Assembly: GCA_964554875.1 (NCBI GenBank) | Contig: CAZKQJ010000020.1 | Coordinates: 1-64,000, forward strand | Direction of reading: 5' to 3' | DNA: 64,000 bases | DNA from: Marispirochaeta sp964554875 | GTDB taxonomy: Bacteria > Spirochaetota > Spirochaetia > JC444 > Marispirochaetaceae | Shown: piece after piece, positions 52,323-61,952 of the stretch | Numbering within the stretch: the stretch's first letter is position 1 | Layout: each line of letters begins with the position of its first letter | Position numbers and translations under genes: made by a program | Notes under the pieces: model-generated | Seen by the model: only the letters and a program-made list of their open reading frames with translations | Told to the model about the DNA's origin: nothing | The model's database searches: none

Positions 52323-53150
52323 ATGTTTATCCCCGATTGGAGCTGGACCGAGGCCGAAGATATTCCGGCTGAGGGCTGGACGATGATTGTCAGCAAACGA
52401 AACTTCTGTTACAACGCCAAGGACGATTCAGACGAAGCGCTGGCCGGAGGAACACCGCTGATTCCCCTTGATGATCTTTCTCCCGAATACCTTGCTGAAG
52501 GAATGATACGCCTGGGAATCTACCGGGAGCGGCCATTGTTCATCATGGAAAGGGACAATCCTCCGGAGAAACTGCTTTCCCTGCCCTTCCGGCCGATTCT
52601 GGGACACCTGAATCCGGAACTTTTCAGGGCTGCCATGCTGGGATACCACCTGGTACAGTGGATCGCGAATTCCCGCTTCTGCGGACGCTGCGGAAAGGAA
52701 AACAGCTTTCACCACCGGGAGAAGGCCCGGGTCTGCCCGGACTGCGGCCTGGTAACCTTTCCCCGGATATCCCCGGCGGTAATAACTGCAGTCAAAAAGG
52801 ACGACAGGATTTTACTGGCCCACAACAAGAATTTCGCTGCCCCGGTGTACAGTCTTATAGCCGGGTTTGTGGAGCCCGGCGAATCTCTGGAGGAGGCGGT
52901 TGCCCGGGAGATTTCAGAAGAGGTGGGCATCGAGGTCAAAAATATCCGTTACGTCTCCTCCCAGCCATGGCCCTTTCCCGACTCCCTGATGCTGGGCTTT
53001 ACCGCGGAATGGAGTTCCGGAGAAATCAGTCCCGACGGAATAGAGATAAGCGATGCCGGCTGGTTCAACCGCGACGATCACCCTCAGCTTCCTCTGAAAG
53101 GGAGCATCGCCCTCTCCATTATCGAGAAAATTTTCGCCGGGCTCTGTTGA
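52323..53150 (+). CDS. nudC: NADH/NAD+ diphosphatase NudC
   Basis: 275 residues. Zinc ribbon with CGRCGKE and CPDCGLVTFPR, then a Nudix domain with the box ending AREISEEVGIE. The NudC-specific SQPWPFPDSLM follows the box. It hydrolyses NAD(H), and NudC enzymes also remove NAD caps from RNA 5' ends. It starts 17 bases after glk with GAGGAG upstream, implying cotranscription. Confidence 0.95.
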   Translation: MFIPDWSWTEAEDIPAEGWTMIVSKRNFCYNAKDDSDEALAGGTPLIPLDDLSPEYLAEGMIRLGIYRERPLFIMERDNPPEKLLSLPFRPILGHLNPELFRAAMLGYHLVQWIANSRFCGRCGKENSFHHREKARVCPDCGLVTFPRISPAVITAVKKDDRILLAHNKNFAAPVYSLIAGFVEPGESLEEAVAREISEEVGIEVKNIRYVSSQPWPFPDSLMLGFTAEWSSGEISPDGIEISDAGWFNRDDHPQLPLKGSIALSIIEKIFAGLC

Positions 53151-53214
53151 CCGGGATAGCGGTTCTCATTTCTCTGGTTTACAATGAAAGCAGGAACAAT
53201 ACAAGGAGCAGGCA

Positions 53215-54792
53215 ATGGATAAACCCGCTGTTACATCACTCTTGCAGAATGCCGGTATCGACGCAGAGCTGACCTTTGAGATCCTGGATCGCTATAATGC
53301 CGGGGAGTTTGACAATCAGCCCACCGTGGAGATGAAGGATATCCCCGGAATTGACGGTACCAGCGTCATAGACATGCAGGATGCCCGCTGGGAGATGGAC
53401 AAAAACGAAGCTGAATCCAGACTGAAAAACCTGGGTGTCAATAAGCCCCTGAACATCTTTGCCCGGATAGAGAAAGACAGGGCGGTCTTTTCCCGCCGGG
53501 GTTTGACGGCTATGGGCTATCTTCTCTACCCCAAGACAGCCTACGGAGTCCTGAACGGCGGCTCCGCCACCAGTTACGTTGACGAAAAAAAGAACAGCGC
53601 CTTTAACGAAAAGCTCATGGAGCTCTGCCGTGAACCCTTCAAAGAGATAGCAGACCTGGCCAGGGGGAGAGCCAAGGGCATTACCCCCGCCTGTATCCAC
53701 CCCGACGGCAGCCCCGGCCCAAGCTATATGGAACTGAAGATGCGGGGACTCCTTATCCGGGAACTGATTTACCGGGAGCTCTCCGGCGACAATCGTTCCC
53801 AGGGACCCGTCATGTTCCAGATGACCAGCGTCAATAACAATGACGAGGTAACCGAGGCTTACCGGGAGTATCGGAACAGTCCCTTTCTGAAGGAACTTAT
53901 CGAAAAGCTCGGCACCGACATGACCCGCTGTCGCTCCGGCGCCCAGCCCATGATCGGAGCCTACACCCACTCTGACCTGGGAAGGCCCAAGCAGGTATTT
54001 CTCGGCAGGGACGGTAAAACCCCTCTTCCCCTTCCCGGGGGCCACGGCCAGAACTTTGCCGTACTGCAGGACATCTACCGGGAACTTCACAGAGAAGGCC
54101 GGCTCTTTGCCTACCTGGGTAACGTGGACAACCTGGCAAACCTGCCCTGTCCCGCCGGGGTTGGCCTTATGGCGCTGAGCGGCAAGGAGGCGGGTTTCGA
54201 ATTCTCCTTCAAGACCCCGGTGGATATCAAGGGAGGCATCCTGATCCGGGACACCCGGGGACGCCTGAACTGCGGTGACATAGGTCCCGCCATCAGTAAA
54301 ACGGAGCTATCCCAGGCGGAAGAGGCAGGAAAAGCGATTCTCTTCAACTGCGCCACCGGCCTTTTTAACCTGGACTACCTGACCAGGGAGCTCCCCGGTA
54401 TTATCCGCAACCTGCCAACCCGCTTCTCCGACCAGGACAAGGACGCCGGTCGCTACTCCCAGGCCGAACAGGTAACCTGGGAGGTTATCGGCATGCTGGA
54501 GGATTTCTTCATCTTCGGTGTGGACAAGTACGAGCGCTTTATCGCAGCAAAGCTGCTTCTGGAGAGTTTTCTTGCCAACGGCCTGAACCTGGAGCACCCC
54601 CAGTTTCCCAGCGATCCGGATCCCGCAAGGGACCTGCAGACGGTGGGCAGAAAACTGAATCGGGGGCTCGAGAAGCTCTTTCTTGAGGAGTACGGGATGC
54701 GCCAGGAAGGAAAACGCTGGATTCCCAAGGACTACAGTGAACTGAAGGAAGAGGCCCGGCTTCTGGGCAGAAACCTGGGGGTATTAAAGTAA
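53215..54792 (+). CDS. UDPGP-like UTP-sugar-1-phosphate uridylyltransferase
   Basis: 525 residues. The order and size fit the eukaryote-like UDP-glucose pyrophosphorylase family rather than bacterial GalU. The glycine-rich nucleotide loop reads YGVLNGGSATSYVD instead of the usual GGxGTRLG, so it is a divergent member. LPGGHGQNF and AYLGNVDNLAN correspond to the uridine and sugar-phosphate sites. It would make UDP-glucose or a related UDP-sugar. It overlaps hisI by one base (TAATG). The exact sugar is not certain. Confidence 0.65.
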   Translation: MDKPAVTSLLQNAGIDAELTFEILDRYNAGEFDNQPTVEMKDIPGIDGTSVIDMQDARWEMDKNEAESRLKNLGVNKPLNIFARIEKDRAVFSRRGLTAMGYLLYPKTAYGVLNGGSATSYVDEKKNSAFNEKLMELCREPFKEIADLARGRAKGITPACIHPDGSPGPSYMELKMRGLLIRELIYRELSGDNRSQGPVMFQMTSVNNNDEVTEAYREYRNSPFLKELIEKLGTDMTRCRSGAQPMIGAYTHSDLGRPKQVFLGRDGKTPLPLPGGHGQNFAVLQDIYRELHREGRLFAYLGNVDNLANLPCPAGVGLMALSGKEAGFEFSFKTPVDIKGGILIRDTRGRLNCGDIGPAISKTELSQAEEAGKAILFNCATGLFNLDYLTRELPGIIRNLPTRFSDQDKDAGRYSQAEQVTWEVIGMLEDFFIFGVDKYERFIAAKLLLESFLANGLNLEHPQFPSDPDPARDLQTVGRKLNRGLEKLFLEEYGMRQEGKRWIPKDYSELKEEARLLGRNLGVLK

Positions 54793-55193
54793 TGTCGGAC
54801 AGGGAAACATCCGCACGTGTTGACCTTGATTTCAGCAAGGGCACGGGTCTGGTAAGCGCCATAGCCCAGGATGCGGAATCGAAGGAGGTCCTGATGTGCG
54901 CCTTTATGGACAGGGAAGCCTTCGAAGCCACCCTGACGACAGGCTACGCCCATTATTACAGCCGGAGCCGGAACAGCCTCTGGAAAAAGGGGGAGAGCTC
55001 CGGACACCTGCAGAAGATCCGGGAAATCCGCGTGGATTGCGACCAGGACTGCGTACTGATGCTGGTGGAACAGACCGGTGCGGCCTGTCATACCGGCAGG
55101 CGCAGCTGTTTTTATCGGAAGCTTGCAGGCACGGAAGACCTTGCGTTCCTTAACCAGGATAAAAGCGCCGGGGATGGATCTGAAAAGACTTGA
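54792..55193 (+). CDS. hisI: Phosphoribosyl-AMP cyclohydrolase (HisI)
   Basis: 133 residues, the single-domain HisI without fused HisE. LMCAFMDREAF, SLWKKGESSGH and the zinc-binding DCDQDCVL-type segment (VDCDQDCVLMLVEQ), then ACHTGRRSCFYR, are all canonical. It opens the purine ring of PR-AMP in histidine synthesis. No other his gene is nearby. The ATG overlaps the stop of the uridylyltransferase gene by one base. Confidence 0.95.
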   Translation: MSDRETSARVDLDFSKGTGLVSAIAQDAESKEVLMCAFMDREAFEATLTTGYAHYYSRSRNSLWKKGESSGHLQKIREIRVDCDQDCVLMLVEQTGAACHTGRRSCFYRKLAGTEDLAFLNQDKSAGDGSEKT

Positions 55194-55249
55194 AAAAAAG
55201 AGACTTTCCGGTTATAGTATTGGTCATACCAAATCTCTGGAGGTGACTC

Positions 55250-55420
55250 ATGGCTCACAAAATTACTGACGAGTGCACCAACTGCGGCGCTTGCGAACCC
55301 GAGTGTCCGGTTGAGGCCATAAGCGAAAAAAACGATGCCCGCTGGATCGATCCCGATCTCTGCACTGACTGCGGCGCCTGTGTCGAGGTCTGTCCGGTAG
55401 ACGCAATCATAGCGGGATAA
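55250..55420 (+). CDS. 2[4Fe-4S] ferredoxin
   Basis: 56 residues. Two cluster motifs: CTNCGACEPECPVEA and CTDCGACVEVCPVDA, each Cys-x2-Cys-x2-Cys-x3-Cys-Pro. This is a clostridial-type low-potential electron carrier. The ATG has GGAGG upstream, and a strong terminator follows at 55463-55485. Its electron partners cannot be told from the neighbours. Confidence 0.96.
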   Translation: MAHKITDECTNCGACEPECPVEAISEKNDARWIDPDLCTDCGACVEVCPVDAIIAG

Positions 55421-55462
55421 GCTATTTGCCCTTTCGTGAATGAGGGCGAATCGGTATCAAAA

Positions 55463-55485
55463 CCCGGCGAAAGGCCGGGTTTTTT
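55463..55485 (+). terminator. Rho-independent terminator after the ferredoxin gene
   Basis: CCCGGC-GAAAG-GCCGGG is a perfect 6-bp GC stem with a five-base loop, followed by six Ts. AAAA before the stem may let it also work on the minus strand for the end of the racemase gene at 55510. Confidence 0.9.
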
Positions 55486-55509
55486 CATGCCCACGACTTG
55501 TAACAGATC

Positions 55510-56205
55510 CTACTTTCCAACAGCCAGATTAAAAGCCATCCCTGCATGGAGCTCCATTGTATCCAGAACCGGCACCGGCAGATCAGAATCCTGTACAACC
55601 AGGGGCAGTTCGGTGCATCCCAGAATAACCCCTTCAGCACCTCGATCTATCAGCTTTCGCGCCTCGTCAATAAGGAAATCCCGGGAGGAATCCTCGAATA
55701 TTCCTGTACAGAGCTCGCTGAAGATAATGGCGTCTATCTTTTTCCGTCCTTCCTTTTCCGGGGTCAGGACCTCGAGCCCGTATCTTTTCTCCAGCTTTTC
55801 CGTGTAGAAGCCCATCTCCATGGTAAACTGCGTCCCCATAAGGGCAAGCTTCTTCAGCTTTCTGGCGACACAGGCCTCTCCGGCGGCATCGGCTATATGG
55901 ACAAGGGGTACCGCAATGCTTGCGGCAATATCTTCGGCCAGCAAATGCATGGTATTGGTGGCAATCAGAACGAGTTCCGCTCCTGCCAGCTCCAGGGCCC
56001 GGGCTTTGCCGATCAGGTGCTCCCGGATTGGGTCCCATTCATCCCGGTGCATCCACTGCGCCAGGGGAGCAAAATCCACGGAAGCGATAATACACTCCGC
56101 CGAGTGCAACCCTCCGAACTCCTGCGCAGCCAGCTGGTTGAGAATCCGGTAATACTCCTTCGTGGACTCCCAGCTCATTCCCCCGATCAAACCTATCTGT
56201 TTCAT
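55510..56205 (-). CDS. Aspartate/glutamate racemase family protein (YgeA-type)
   Basis: 231 residues with the opening MKQIGLIGGMSWEST characteristic of the family. One catalytic position is Thr in ATNTMHLL where classic racemases have Cys. The second, Cys in LGCTELPL, is kept. The same Thr/Cys pairing is found in YgeA, which acts on several amino acids, so it may be an amino-acid racemase of uncertain preference. It stands alone on its strand between two terminated plus-strand genes. Confidence 0.88.
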   Translation of the reverse strand: MKQIGLIGGMSWESTKEYYRILNQLAAQEFGGLHSAECIIASVDFAPLAQWMHRDEWDPIREHLIGKARALELAGAELVLIATNTMHLLAEDIAASIAVPLVHIADAAGEACVARKLKKLALMGTQFTMEMGFYTEKLEKRYGLEVLTPEKEGRKKIDAIIFSELCTGIFEDSSRDFLIDEARKLIDRGAEGVILGCTELPLVVQDSDLPVPVLDTMELHAGMAFNLAVGK

Positions 56206-56340
56206 GTTTTCCTCACTTTCAGGATTTCAACCAGTCTATCGCAAAATCGGGACGATCGAAAAGCCTGCGGCCACATTTGCAGAATCCGGACAGATCTGGT
56301 ATCCTGAAACCCATAAGATAATTTATTACATGAGGTCACT

Positions 56341-57483
56341 ATGAACAGGAAAATGCTCTACCGCTCCTTTCCCGCTAGAAACGAGACGCTGTCCATTCTC
56401 GGCTTCGGCTGCATGCGACTCCCCCAGACCAGCGACAATCCCCGGGATATCGACATTCCCCTGGCAACCGAGATGCTCCGAACTGCCATCGACCGGGGTG
56501 TTAACTATATCGATACAGCCTGGCCTTACCATGGCGGAGAGAGCGAAAACTTTCTGGCCGGCGCCCTGGCCGACGGATACCGGGAAAAGGTCTATCTTGC
56601 CACGAAGCTCCCCAGCTGGGAGGTGAACACCCGAAAAGACATGGACCGGCTCCTGAACAGACAGCTTGAAAAACTCAATACCGGGCATATCGATTATTAC
56701 CTCATCCACGCCCTGAATACCCCGCGCTGGGAAAACCTGACCAGTCTTGGGCTCTTCGATTTTATCGACGGGGCGCTGAAGGACGGCAGAATACAGCACA
56801 TCGGCTTCTCCTTTCATGACGAGCTGCCCCTGTTCAAGGAGATCATCGACGCCTACTCCTGGGAGTTCTGTCAGATCCAGTACAACCTGCTGGATACGTA
56901 TTTCCAGGCCGGAACCGATGGGCTGACCTATGCCTATGATAAAGGTGTGGGCATCATTGTAATGGAACCCCTGCGGGGAGGGTACTTTACACGGAACATT
57001 CCGCCCGAGGTCTCCGCCCTCTGGAACAGGAACGGATTTAAGCGGGAGGCGGCGGACTGGGCCCTGCGTTGGGTCTGGAACGATCCGCGGGTAACTGTAG
57101 TCCTCAGCGGGATGAGCCTTCCCGAACAGCTCGAACAGAACCTCAAGAGCGCCGCCGAGGGTGAGCCTGAATCCTTCAGCCCCGAAGAACTGGAAACGGT
57201 TGTCAGGGTACGGGACTTTTATACACAGCGCATCAAGGTGCCCTGTACATCCTGCCAGTACTGCATGCCCTGCCCCAGCGGGGTCGATATTCCCCGGTCC
57301 TTCAAGTTCTACAACGACGCCCACATGTTCAATAATCCACAGGAGCAGCGCCTCCAGTACGGCAAGTTTCTCGCCGGAAGCGAAGCCGACCTGTGCGTAG
57401 CCTGCGGGGAGTGCGAACCGAAATGTCCTCAGAAGATCCCCATCATTGAAGAGCTGAAAAAGGTGGACGCCCTGCTGGGCTGA
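56341..57483 (+). CDS. Aldo/keto reductase with C-terminal 4Fe-4S domain
   Basis: 380 residues. An AKR barrel (GFGCMRLPQ, with the catalytic Asp and Tyr in YIDTAWPYHGG) is followed by a ferredoxin-like tail. CTSCQYCMPCPSGVDIP and CVACGECEPKCPQ hold the cluster cysteines. This is a widespread 'predicted oxidoreductase' family in anaerobes with unknown substrate. A terminator follows directly. Confidence 0.9.
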   Translation: MNRKMLYRSFPARNETLSILGFGCMRLPQTSDNPRDIDIPLATEMLRTAIDRGVNYIDTAWPYHGGESENFLAGALADGYREKVYLATKLPSWEVNTRKDMDRLLNRQLEKLNTGHIDYYLIHALNTPRWENLTSLGLFDFIDGALKDGRIQHIGFSFHDELPLFKEIIDAYSWEFCQIQYNLLDTYFQAGTDGLTYAYDKGVGIIVMEPLRGGYFTRNIPPEVSALWNRNGFKREAADWALRWVWNDPRVTVVLSGMSLPEQLEQNLKSAAEGEPESFSPEELETVVRVRDFYTQRIKVPCTSCQYCMPCPSGVDIPRSFKFYNDAHMFNNPQEQRLQYGKFLAGSEADLCVACGECEPKCPQKIPIIEELKKVDALLG

Positions 57484-57506
57484 GGTTAAACACCGTCAAT
57501 GAAAAA

Positions 57507-57546
57507 GGGCTGCCCGGAGAAAAATCCCCGGACAGCCCCATTTTTT
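57507..57546. terminator. Bidirectional terminator between converging genes
   Basis: GGGCTGCCCGG pairs with CCGGACAGCCC (one mismatch), followed by a T-run on the plus strand and preceded by AAAAA, which gives a T-run on the minus strand. It serves the aldo/keto reductase gene and the converging uxaE. Confidence 0.85.
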
Positions 57547-57561
57547 CTCGATCAGAATATT

Positions 57562-58806
57562 CTAGAAAAACACACGTTTTATGTGGCGTTCAAGCAGGTT
57601 TTCCCTGACCTGGTCGGCAACGACATCCTCGTAGCGTTCCAGGGCGTCGGTCCAGCGGCTTCCCATCTGGGAGGCGACTTTGTAGCCCACGTGCAGAAGC
57701 TGCCGCACGTGCATGTTGTAGAGCTTTTCCGACTGATCGTGGCGCAGGACCTTTGCGAAGAAGGGACCTGACCAGCCGTCCACCTCATCGGGACCGGGCA
57801 GCTTGTTCTTGTCGATGTCGATGACTGCGGCGTAGGGAGCACAGAGCTCATCGAACTTCTTCAGTCCCGTGCGGTACACCTCCCTGGCGATCTCGAGGCC
57901 TTCTCCGCCGGCTTCGGCCAGCCCGATAATCTCCTCCAGCCAGGTCGTTCCGGCGGTCTTCAGGTGAAGTCCCGCATCGTGCTTGCGCATGGCTGCCTGC
58001 ATTCCGGGATAGATGGAAAACTTGTCGCTCCCGGAGTGAATGGAGAGTTTAAGGTTATCCGGAAGACCGAACTCCTTGACGGCGAAGGCTATTACGCAGA
58101 CATCCTCGTCGAACTCCTTGTTGAACTGCTCGACGTTGCCAACATAGTCAACACCCTTGTTGAAGCGACCGGTAAACTTGGGGGCGATTGTCTGGGCGGG
58201 GATGCCTTCGTCGGCTATGGCAGCCAGAATGAAGAGCAGCTCGTCGGGAGTCTGGGGAAGATCGGTCTCGTCCATGGAGACCTCGGGGATAAAGTTCCCC
58301 TCCCCCTTCTTCTCGAGGACATGACGGTAGATCTTTCCTGCTTCCTGTACAGCCAGCAGGTATTTTTCGGCGATGCTCCGGAGTTTTGCCTCGGTTATCT
58401 CCAGCTTTTTCTCTATCCCGGGAACATCGATGCTGCCGATGTAGGAGGAGTACTTCTTTACGAAGGCTTCGATGGAATCCGTGTCCGCGGCCTTTCCGGT
58501 AAAATCGGCGACGTCCAGGGTGTAGAAGTCAGAGGCTTCGATAAAAAGGTTCACGTTCCCAAGGCCGATGTGGTCGGCGTCCACGTAGTAGGAGTCCTTC
58601 CAGTTCAAAGCCTTGACCGCCTCGTCAGCCTCTTTGCGGGCGGACATGGGGTCGGTTCCCACGATGCTGTGTTCCCGGTAGCTCTTGTTCCAGACCGGGA
58701 CAATATCGATTCCCATCTCCTTGGCGGCTATAATCGCCTCGAGCTGAGGTCTTCCCTGATGAAAAAAGCGGTCGCCGCAGCCGAATGAATATTTTTCCAG
58801 TTTCAT
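57562..58806 (-). CDS. uxaE: Tagaturonate/fructuronate epimerase UxaE
   Basis: 414 residues. The opening KYSFGCGDRFFHQGRPQLEA and HSGSDKFSIYP with downstream HLKTAGTTWLEE match the UxaE family, which converts D-tagaturonate to D-fructuronate by C4 epimerisation and so merges galacturonate and glucuronate catabolism. It lies directly after uxaC and the D-mannonate-type SDR on the same strand, which is the expected context. Confidence 0.85.
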   Translation of the reverse strand: MKLEKYSFGCGDRFFHQGRPQLEAIIAAKEMGIDIVPVWNKSYREHSIVGTDPMSARKEADEAVKALNWKDSYYVDADHIGLGNVNLFIEASDFYTLDVADFTGKAADTDSIEAFVKKYSSYIGSIDVPGIEKKLEITEAKLRSIAEKYLLAVQEAGKIYRHVLEKKGEGNFIPEVSMDETDLPQTPDELLFILAAIADEGIPAQTIAPKFTGRFNKGVDYVGNVEQFNKEFDEDVCVIAFAVKEFGLPDNLKLSIHSGSDKFSIYPGMQAAMRKHDAGLHLKTAGTTWLEEIIGLAEAGGEGLEIAREVYRTGLKKFDELCAPYAAVIDIDKNKLPGPDEVDGWSGPFFAKVLRHDQSEKLYNMHVRQLLHVGYKVASQMGSRWTDALERYEDVVADQVRENLLERHIKRVFF

Positions 58807-58833
58807 GTTTATTCTCCTTACAGTAGTCTGTGC

Positions 58834-60255
58834 TTAATCAATTTCCATGCCGAAGTAGTTCCGGGCATTGTTGTAACAGATATCCGCGATCATGCCTCCC
58901 AGAAGGTCCATGTCCCGCGGGGCTTCTCCCTCTTCCACCCAGGTGCCGACCATATTGCACAGGATGCGCCGGAAGTAGTCGTGCCGGGGATAGGAGAGAA
59001 AACTCCTCGAATCGGTGATCATGCCCACGAAGCGGCTCAGAAGCCCGATGTTCGCCAGGGCGCTCATCTGGCTCAGCATGCCCTCTTTCTGATCGTTGAA
59101 CCACCAGGCGGTACCCAGCTGGATCTTGCCGGGGGTACTTCCGTCCTGAAAGCTTCCGCCGATGGATGCCAGAAGCTCGTTGTCCCGGGGATTCAGGGTG
59201 TAGAGGATGGTCTTCGGCAGCAGCTCTTCCATATCCAGGGCATCGAGGAAATTGCGGAGGGGTACTGCGATTTGACCGTCTGCCATGCCGTCCAGACCTG
59301 TATCGGGTCCCAGTTTCTTAAAAAGTCGTGTGTTGTTGTTCCGCAGACAATTCAGGTGAAGCTGCATTACCCAGCCCCTCTTCGCGTTCATCCTTCCAAA
59401 GTGGAGCATCAGGGCGGTACGGAATTTGTCTGCCTCTTCGGAGCTGACCTCTCCGCCGGTCTTCGCCTTTTTGAAGATGGCCTCCAGCTCCGCGTCGGAG
59501 GAGGGAACGTACACCGGCAGGGTCAGAGCATGGTCCGAGAGGCGCCCCCCCATGGAGTGGAAAAACTCGTGCCGCTTGTCCAGGGCGGAGAGCAGATCCC
59601 CGAAGGAGTCGATGCTCATGGAAGCGGCTGCCCCCAATCTGGAAAGATACTCGATCCATGCCTCGCCTGTCTCCACTGCCATGGACCTGTCCGGCCTGAA
59701 GGCGGGGTACATCTTTGATTTGAAGCTGGTGTCCGCAGCCACCGAGGCATGGTGTTCAAGACTGTCCGCGGGATCATCCGTAGTACAGACCGCCTTTACA
59801 TTGAAGTGCTCCATGATACCCCGGGCCCGGAACTCATCGCCGGAGGCGAGCTTTGTATTGATATCCTCGTATATGCCTTTGGCAGTCTCGGGATTCAACA
59901 GCTTACCGGTAATACCGAAGGGATCCTTCATCTCCATGTGGGTCCAGTGGTACAGGGGGTTTCCGATGGTTTTGGGAACCGTCTCCGCCCAGGCGGCGAA
60001 CTTCTCCCAGTCCGGGGCGTCTCCGGTACAGTAACGTTCAGCCACACCGTTGGCCCGCATGGCGCGCCACTTGTAATGGTCTCCGTAGAGCCAGATTTCG
60101 GTGAGGTTTCTGAACTGCTTGTTCTCCGCCACCTGCTCCGGCGGCAGATGGCAGTGATAATCGAATATGGGCATATCCGCTGCGTACTCATGGTAGAGGG
60201 TGCGGGCCGCATCGTTCTGCAGCATGAAATCGTCATCGAGAAACTGTTTCGCCAT
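58834..60255 (-). CDS. uxaC: Glucuronate/galacturonate isomerase UxaC
   Basis: 473 residues from the ATG at 60255, which has AAGGAG six bases upstream; the in-frame extension to 60324 runs into the previous gene. PIFDYHCHLPPEQVAENKQF near the N-terminus and the long amidohydrolase-like barrel are diagnostic. It isomerises D-glucuronate to fructuronate and D-galacturonate to tagaturonate. It lies between the SDR and uxaE. Confidence 0.95.
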   Translation of the reverse strand: MAKQFLDDDFMLQNDAARTLYHEYAADMPIFDYHCHLPPEQVAENKQFRNLTEIWLYGDHYKWRAMRANGVAERYCTGDAPDWEKFAAWAETVPKTIGNPLYHWTHMEMKDPFGITGKLLNPETAKGIYEDINTKLASGDEFRARGIMEHFNVKAVCTTDDPADSLEHHASVAADTSFKSKMYPAFRPDRSMAVETGEAWIEYLSRLGAAASMSIDSFGDLLSALDKRHEFFHSMGGRLSDHALTLPVYVPSSDAELEAIFKKAKTGGEVSSEEADKFRTALMLHFGRMNAKRGWVMQLHLNCLRNNNTRLFKKLGPDTGLDGMADGQIAVPLRNFLDALDMEELLPKTILYTLNPRDNELLASIGGSFQDGSTPGKIQLGTAWWFNDQKEGMLSQMSALANIGLLSRFVGMITDSRSFLSYPRHDYFRRILCNMVGTWVEEGEAPRDMDLLGGMIADICYNNARNYFGMEID

Positions 60256-60277
60256 AAAAGACTCCTTTTTTACTACT

Positions 60278-61093
60278 TTAGATATTATGAACCAGGTAAC
60301 CGCCGTCCACCGGAATCGAGACACCGGTTACAAAGCCGGAAGCCTTTTCGCTGCAGAGGAAGAGCAGCGCCCCGGCAAGCTCCTGGACTTCGCCAAAACG
60401 GCCGAAAGGGGTATGATCGATGATGGCCTGGCCTCTGGCAGTCAGATTTCCCGTAGTCTCGTCCATCAGGAGAGCCTTGTTCTGCTTGCCTACAAAGAAT
60501 CCCGGAGCAATGGCATTTACACGGATACCGTCGGGGGCGAACTCCCGGGCGCCGGCCATGGTAAGGTTCAGAACCGCCATCTTCGCGGCACCGTAGGCGT
60601 GGGTTCCGGAAAGGGGTATGTAGCTGGTCATGGAGGTCAGGTTGATGATGCTTCCCTTGATCTTCCTTTCCCTCCATTTTTTTACGAACACCTTGGTGGG
60701 AACCATCAGGCCGGCTACCAGATTGAGGTGAAGAACCTCTTCGAAGATCTTCATGTCAACGTCCACCCAGTCGGATTTTCCCCGGTTGCCCCCTGCGGCA
60801 TTAATCAGGATATCCACGGAGCCGAACTGCTTTTCCGTCTCTTCGTAGGCTTCGGCCACGCCTGCCTCGTCACCGGCATCGACCTTGACCCGCTGAATCT
60901 GGTCTGTCAAACCCGTAGCTGTGGTGAGCTTTTCCAGGTTCTCGTCGATGGAGGGATACCTGTGTCCCCAGAGAGAAACGTTGGCCCCAGCCCGGAGCAG
61001 GGATTCACCCATGGCATAGGCGATGTTTCCGCCTCCGCCGGTAATTACGGCGGTTTTGCCTTTTAAACTGAACATCTCTTCCAAATAACTCAT
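60278..61093 (-). CDS. SDR oxidoreductase, probable D-fructuronate reductase (D-mannonate-forming)
   Basis: 271 residues from the ATG at 61093 with AAGGAA upstream. Cofactor loop TGGGGNIAYA, NAAGG, catalytic Ser in LTSMTS and YGAAK as the Tyr-Lys pair. In hexuronate loci with UxaC and UxaE an SDR of this type replaces UxuB in reducing fructuronate to D-mannonate, and the context fits. The alternative is another sugar-acid dehydrogenase. Confidence 0.78.
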   Translation of the reverse strand: MSYLEEMFSLKGKTAVITGGGGNIAYAMGESLLRAGANVSLWGHRYPSIDENLEKLTTATGLTDQIQRVKVDAGDEAGVAEAYEETEKQFGSVDILINAAGGNRGKSDWVDVDMKIFEEVLHLNLVAGLMVPTKVFVKKWRERKIKGSIINLTSMTSYIPLSGTHAYGAAKMAVLNLTMAGAREFAPDGIRVNAIAPGFFVGKQNKALLMDETTGNLTARGQAIIDHTPFGRFGEVQELAGALLFLCSEKASGFVTGVSIPVDGGYLVHNI

Positions 61094-61155
61094 AATCCGT
61101 TCCTTAAAAGTAAATTTTATCCCCCGGCCTTTACGACCCGGGTTGGCATCCAAAG

Positions 61156-61932
61156 TCAGTCGCTGTATTCCGCAGAATAGTCGGCCAACAGGACATCGAT
61201 TCCCGCTGCCCGCATTTTATCTTCACCGGAAAAATCCCTGTCGGTAATCAGAACATCCACAATGTCGGCCCGGGCAAAGACTGAAAAAGCGGAGTACTCG
61301 TATTTCGATGAGTCCGCCAGTATCACCCGCCGTTCGGAAACCTCCAGGGCCCGCTGCTTGAGCTGAGCCTCCAGGATATTCTGGGACGAAAAAACACCCG
61401 CAGCGGAAAACCCGGTGGCCCCCATAAAGCAGGTCCCGATCTGAAAGTCCCGCAGGTTCTCTATGGCTGTGGGCCCGAGAAAACTGCCGGCCTCCTTGTG
61501 ATAAGCTCCCCCCACAGCGATCAGACTTATTCCCGGGCTGTCCGCCAGGCGGTTCATCACATCGATTGAGTTGGTTACAACCCTCAGGGCAATCTCCGCC
61601 ACCGCCGCTGCAAAGAGCATACAGGTGGACCCGGAATCTATGTAGATGGTGTCCCCTTCCCTGACGAGCTCAGCTGCTCTGGCTGCTATGGCCAGTTTCC
61701 TTTCCCGGTTCTCGTTGCGCCGCATGTTCAAGGTCCTCCGAAATCTGCGATCCTCCGCCAGTTCGGCTCCCCCGTGGGTACGGATCAGAAAGCCCATCTC
61801 CTCGAGGGTTGTAAGGTCCTTTCGGATGGTAACCTCGGAAACCTTCAGCCTTGCGGTAAGATCTCCCACGCTGACGGAGCGCAACCGGGAGAGAATGCTA
61901 AGTATTTCATCGTGCCGTCTGTTGGCTGGCAT
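61156..61932 (-). CDS. DeoR-family regulator of the hexuronate locus
   Basis: 258 residues. Helix-turn-helix VSVGDLTARLKVSEVTIRKD, then THGGAEL, followed by a DeoRC domain with YIDSGSTCMLFAAAVAE and FMGATGFSAAG. It heads the minus-strand hexuronate genes and faces the divergent HAD and LarA-like genes. Three TACAAAACT-like motifs between the two transcripts are candidate operators. AAGGAAACG precedes the ATG. Confidence 0.92.
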   Translation of the reverse strand: MPANRRHDEILSILSRLRSVSVGDLTARLKVSEVTIRKDLTTLEEMGFLIRTHGGAELAEDRRFRRTLNMRRNENRERKLAIAARAAELVREGDTIYIDSGSTCMLFAAAVAEIALRVVTNSIDVMNRLADSPGISLIAVGGAYHKEAGSFLGPTAIENLRDFQIGTCFMGATGFSAAGVFSSQNILEAQLKQRALEVSERRVILADSSKYEYSAFSVFARADIVDVLITDRDFSGEDKMRAAGIDVLLADYSAEYSD

Positions 61933-61952
61933 TTCGTTTCCTTTCGGTTTCT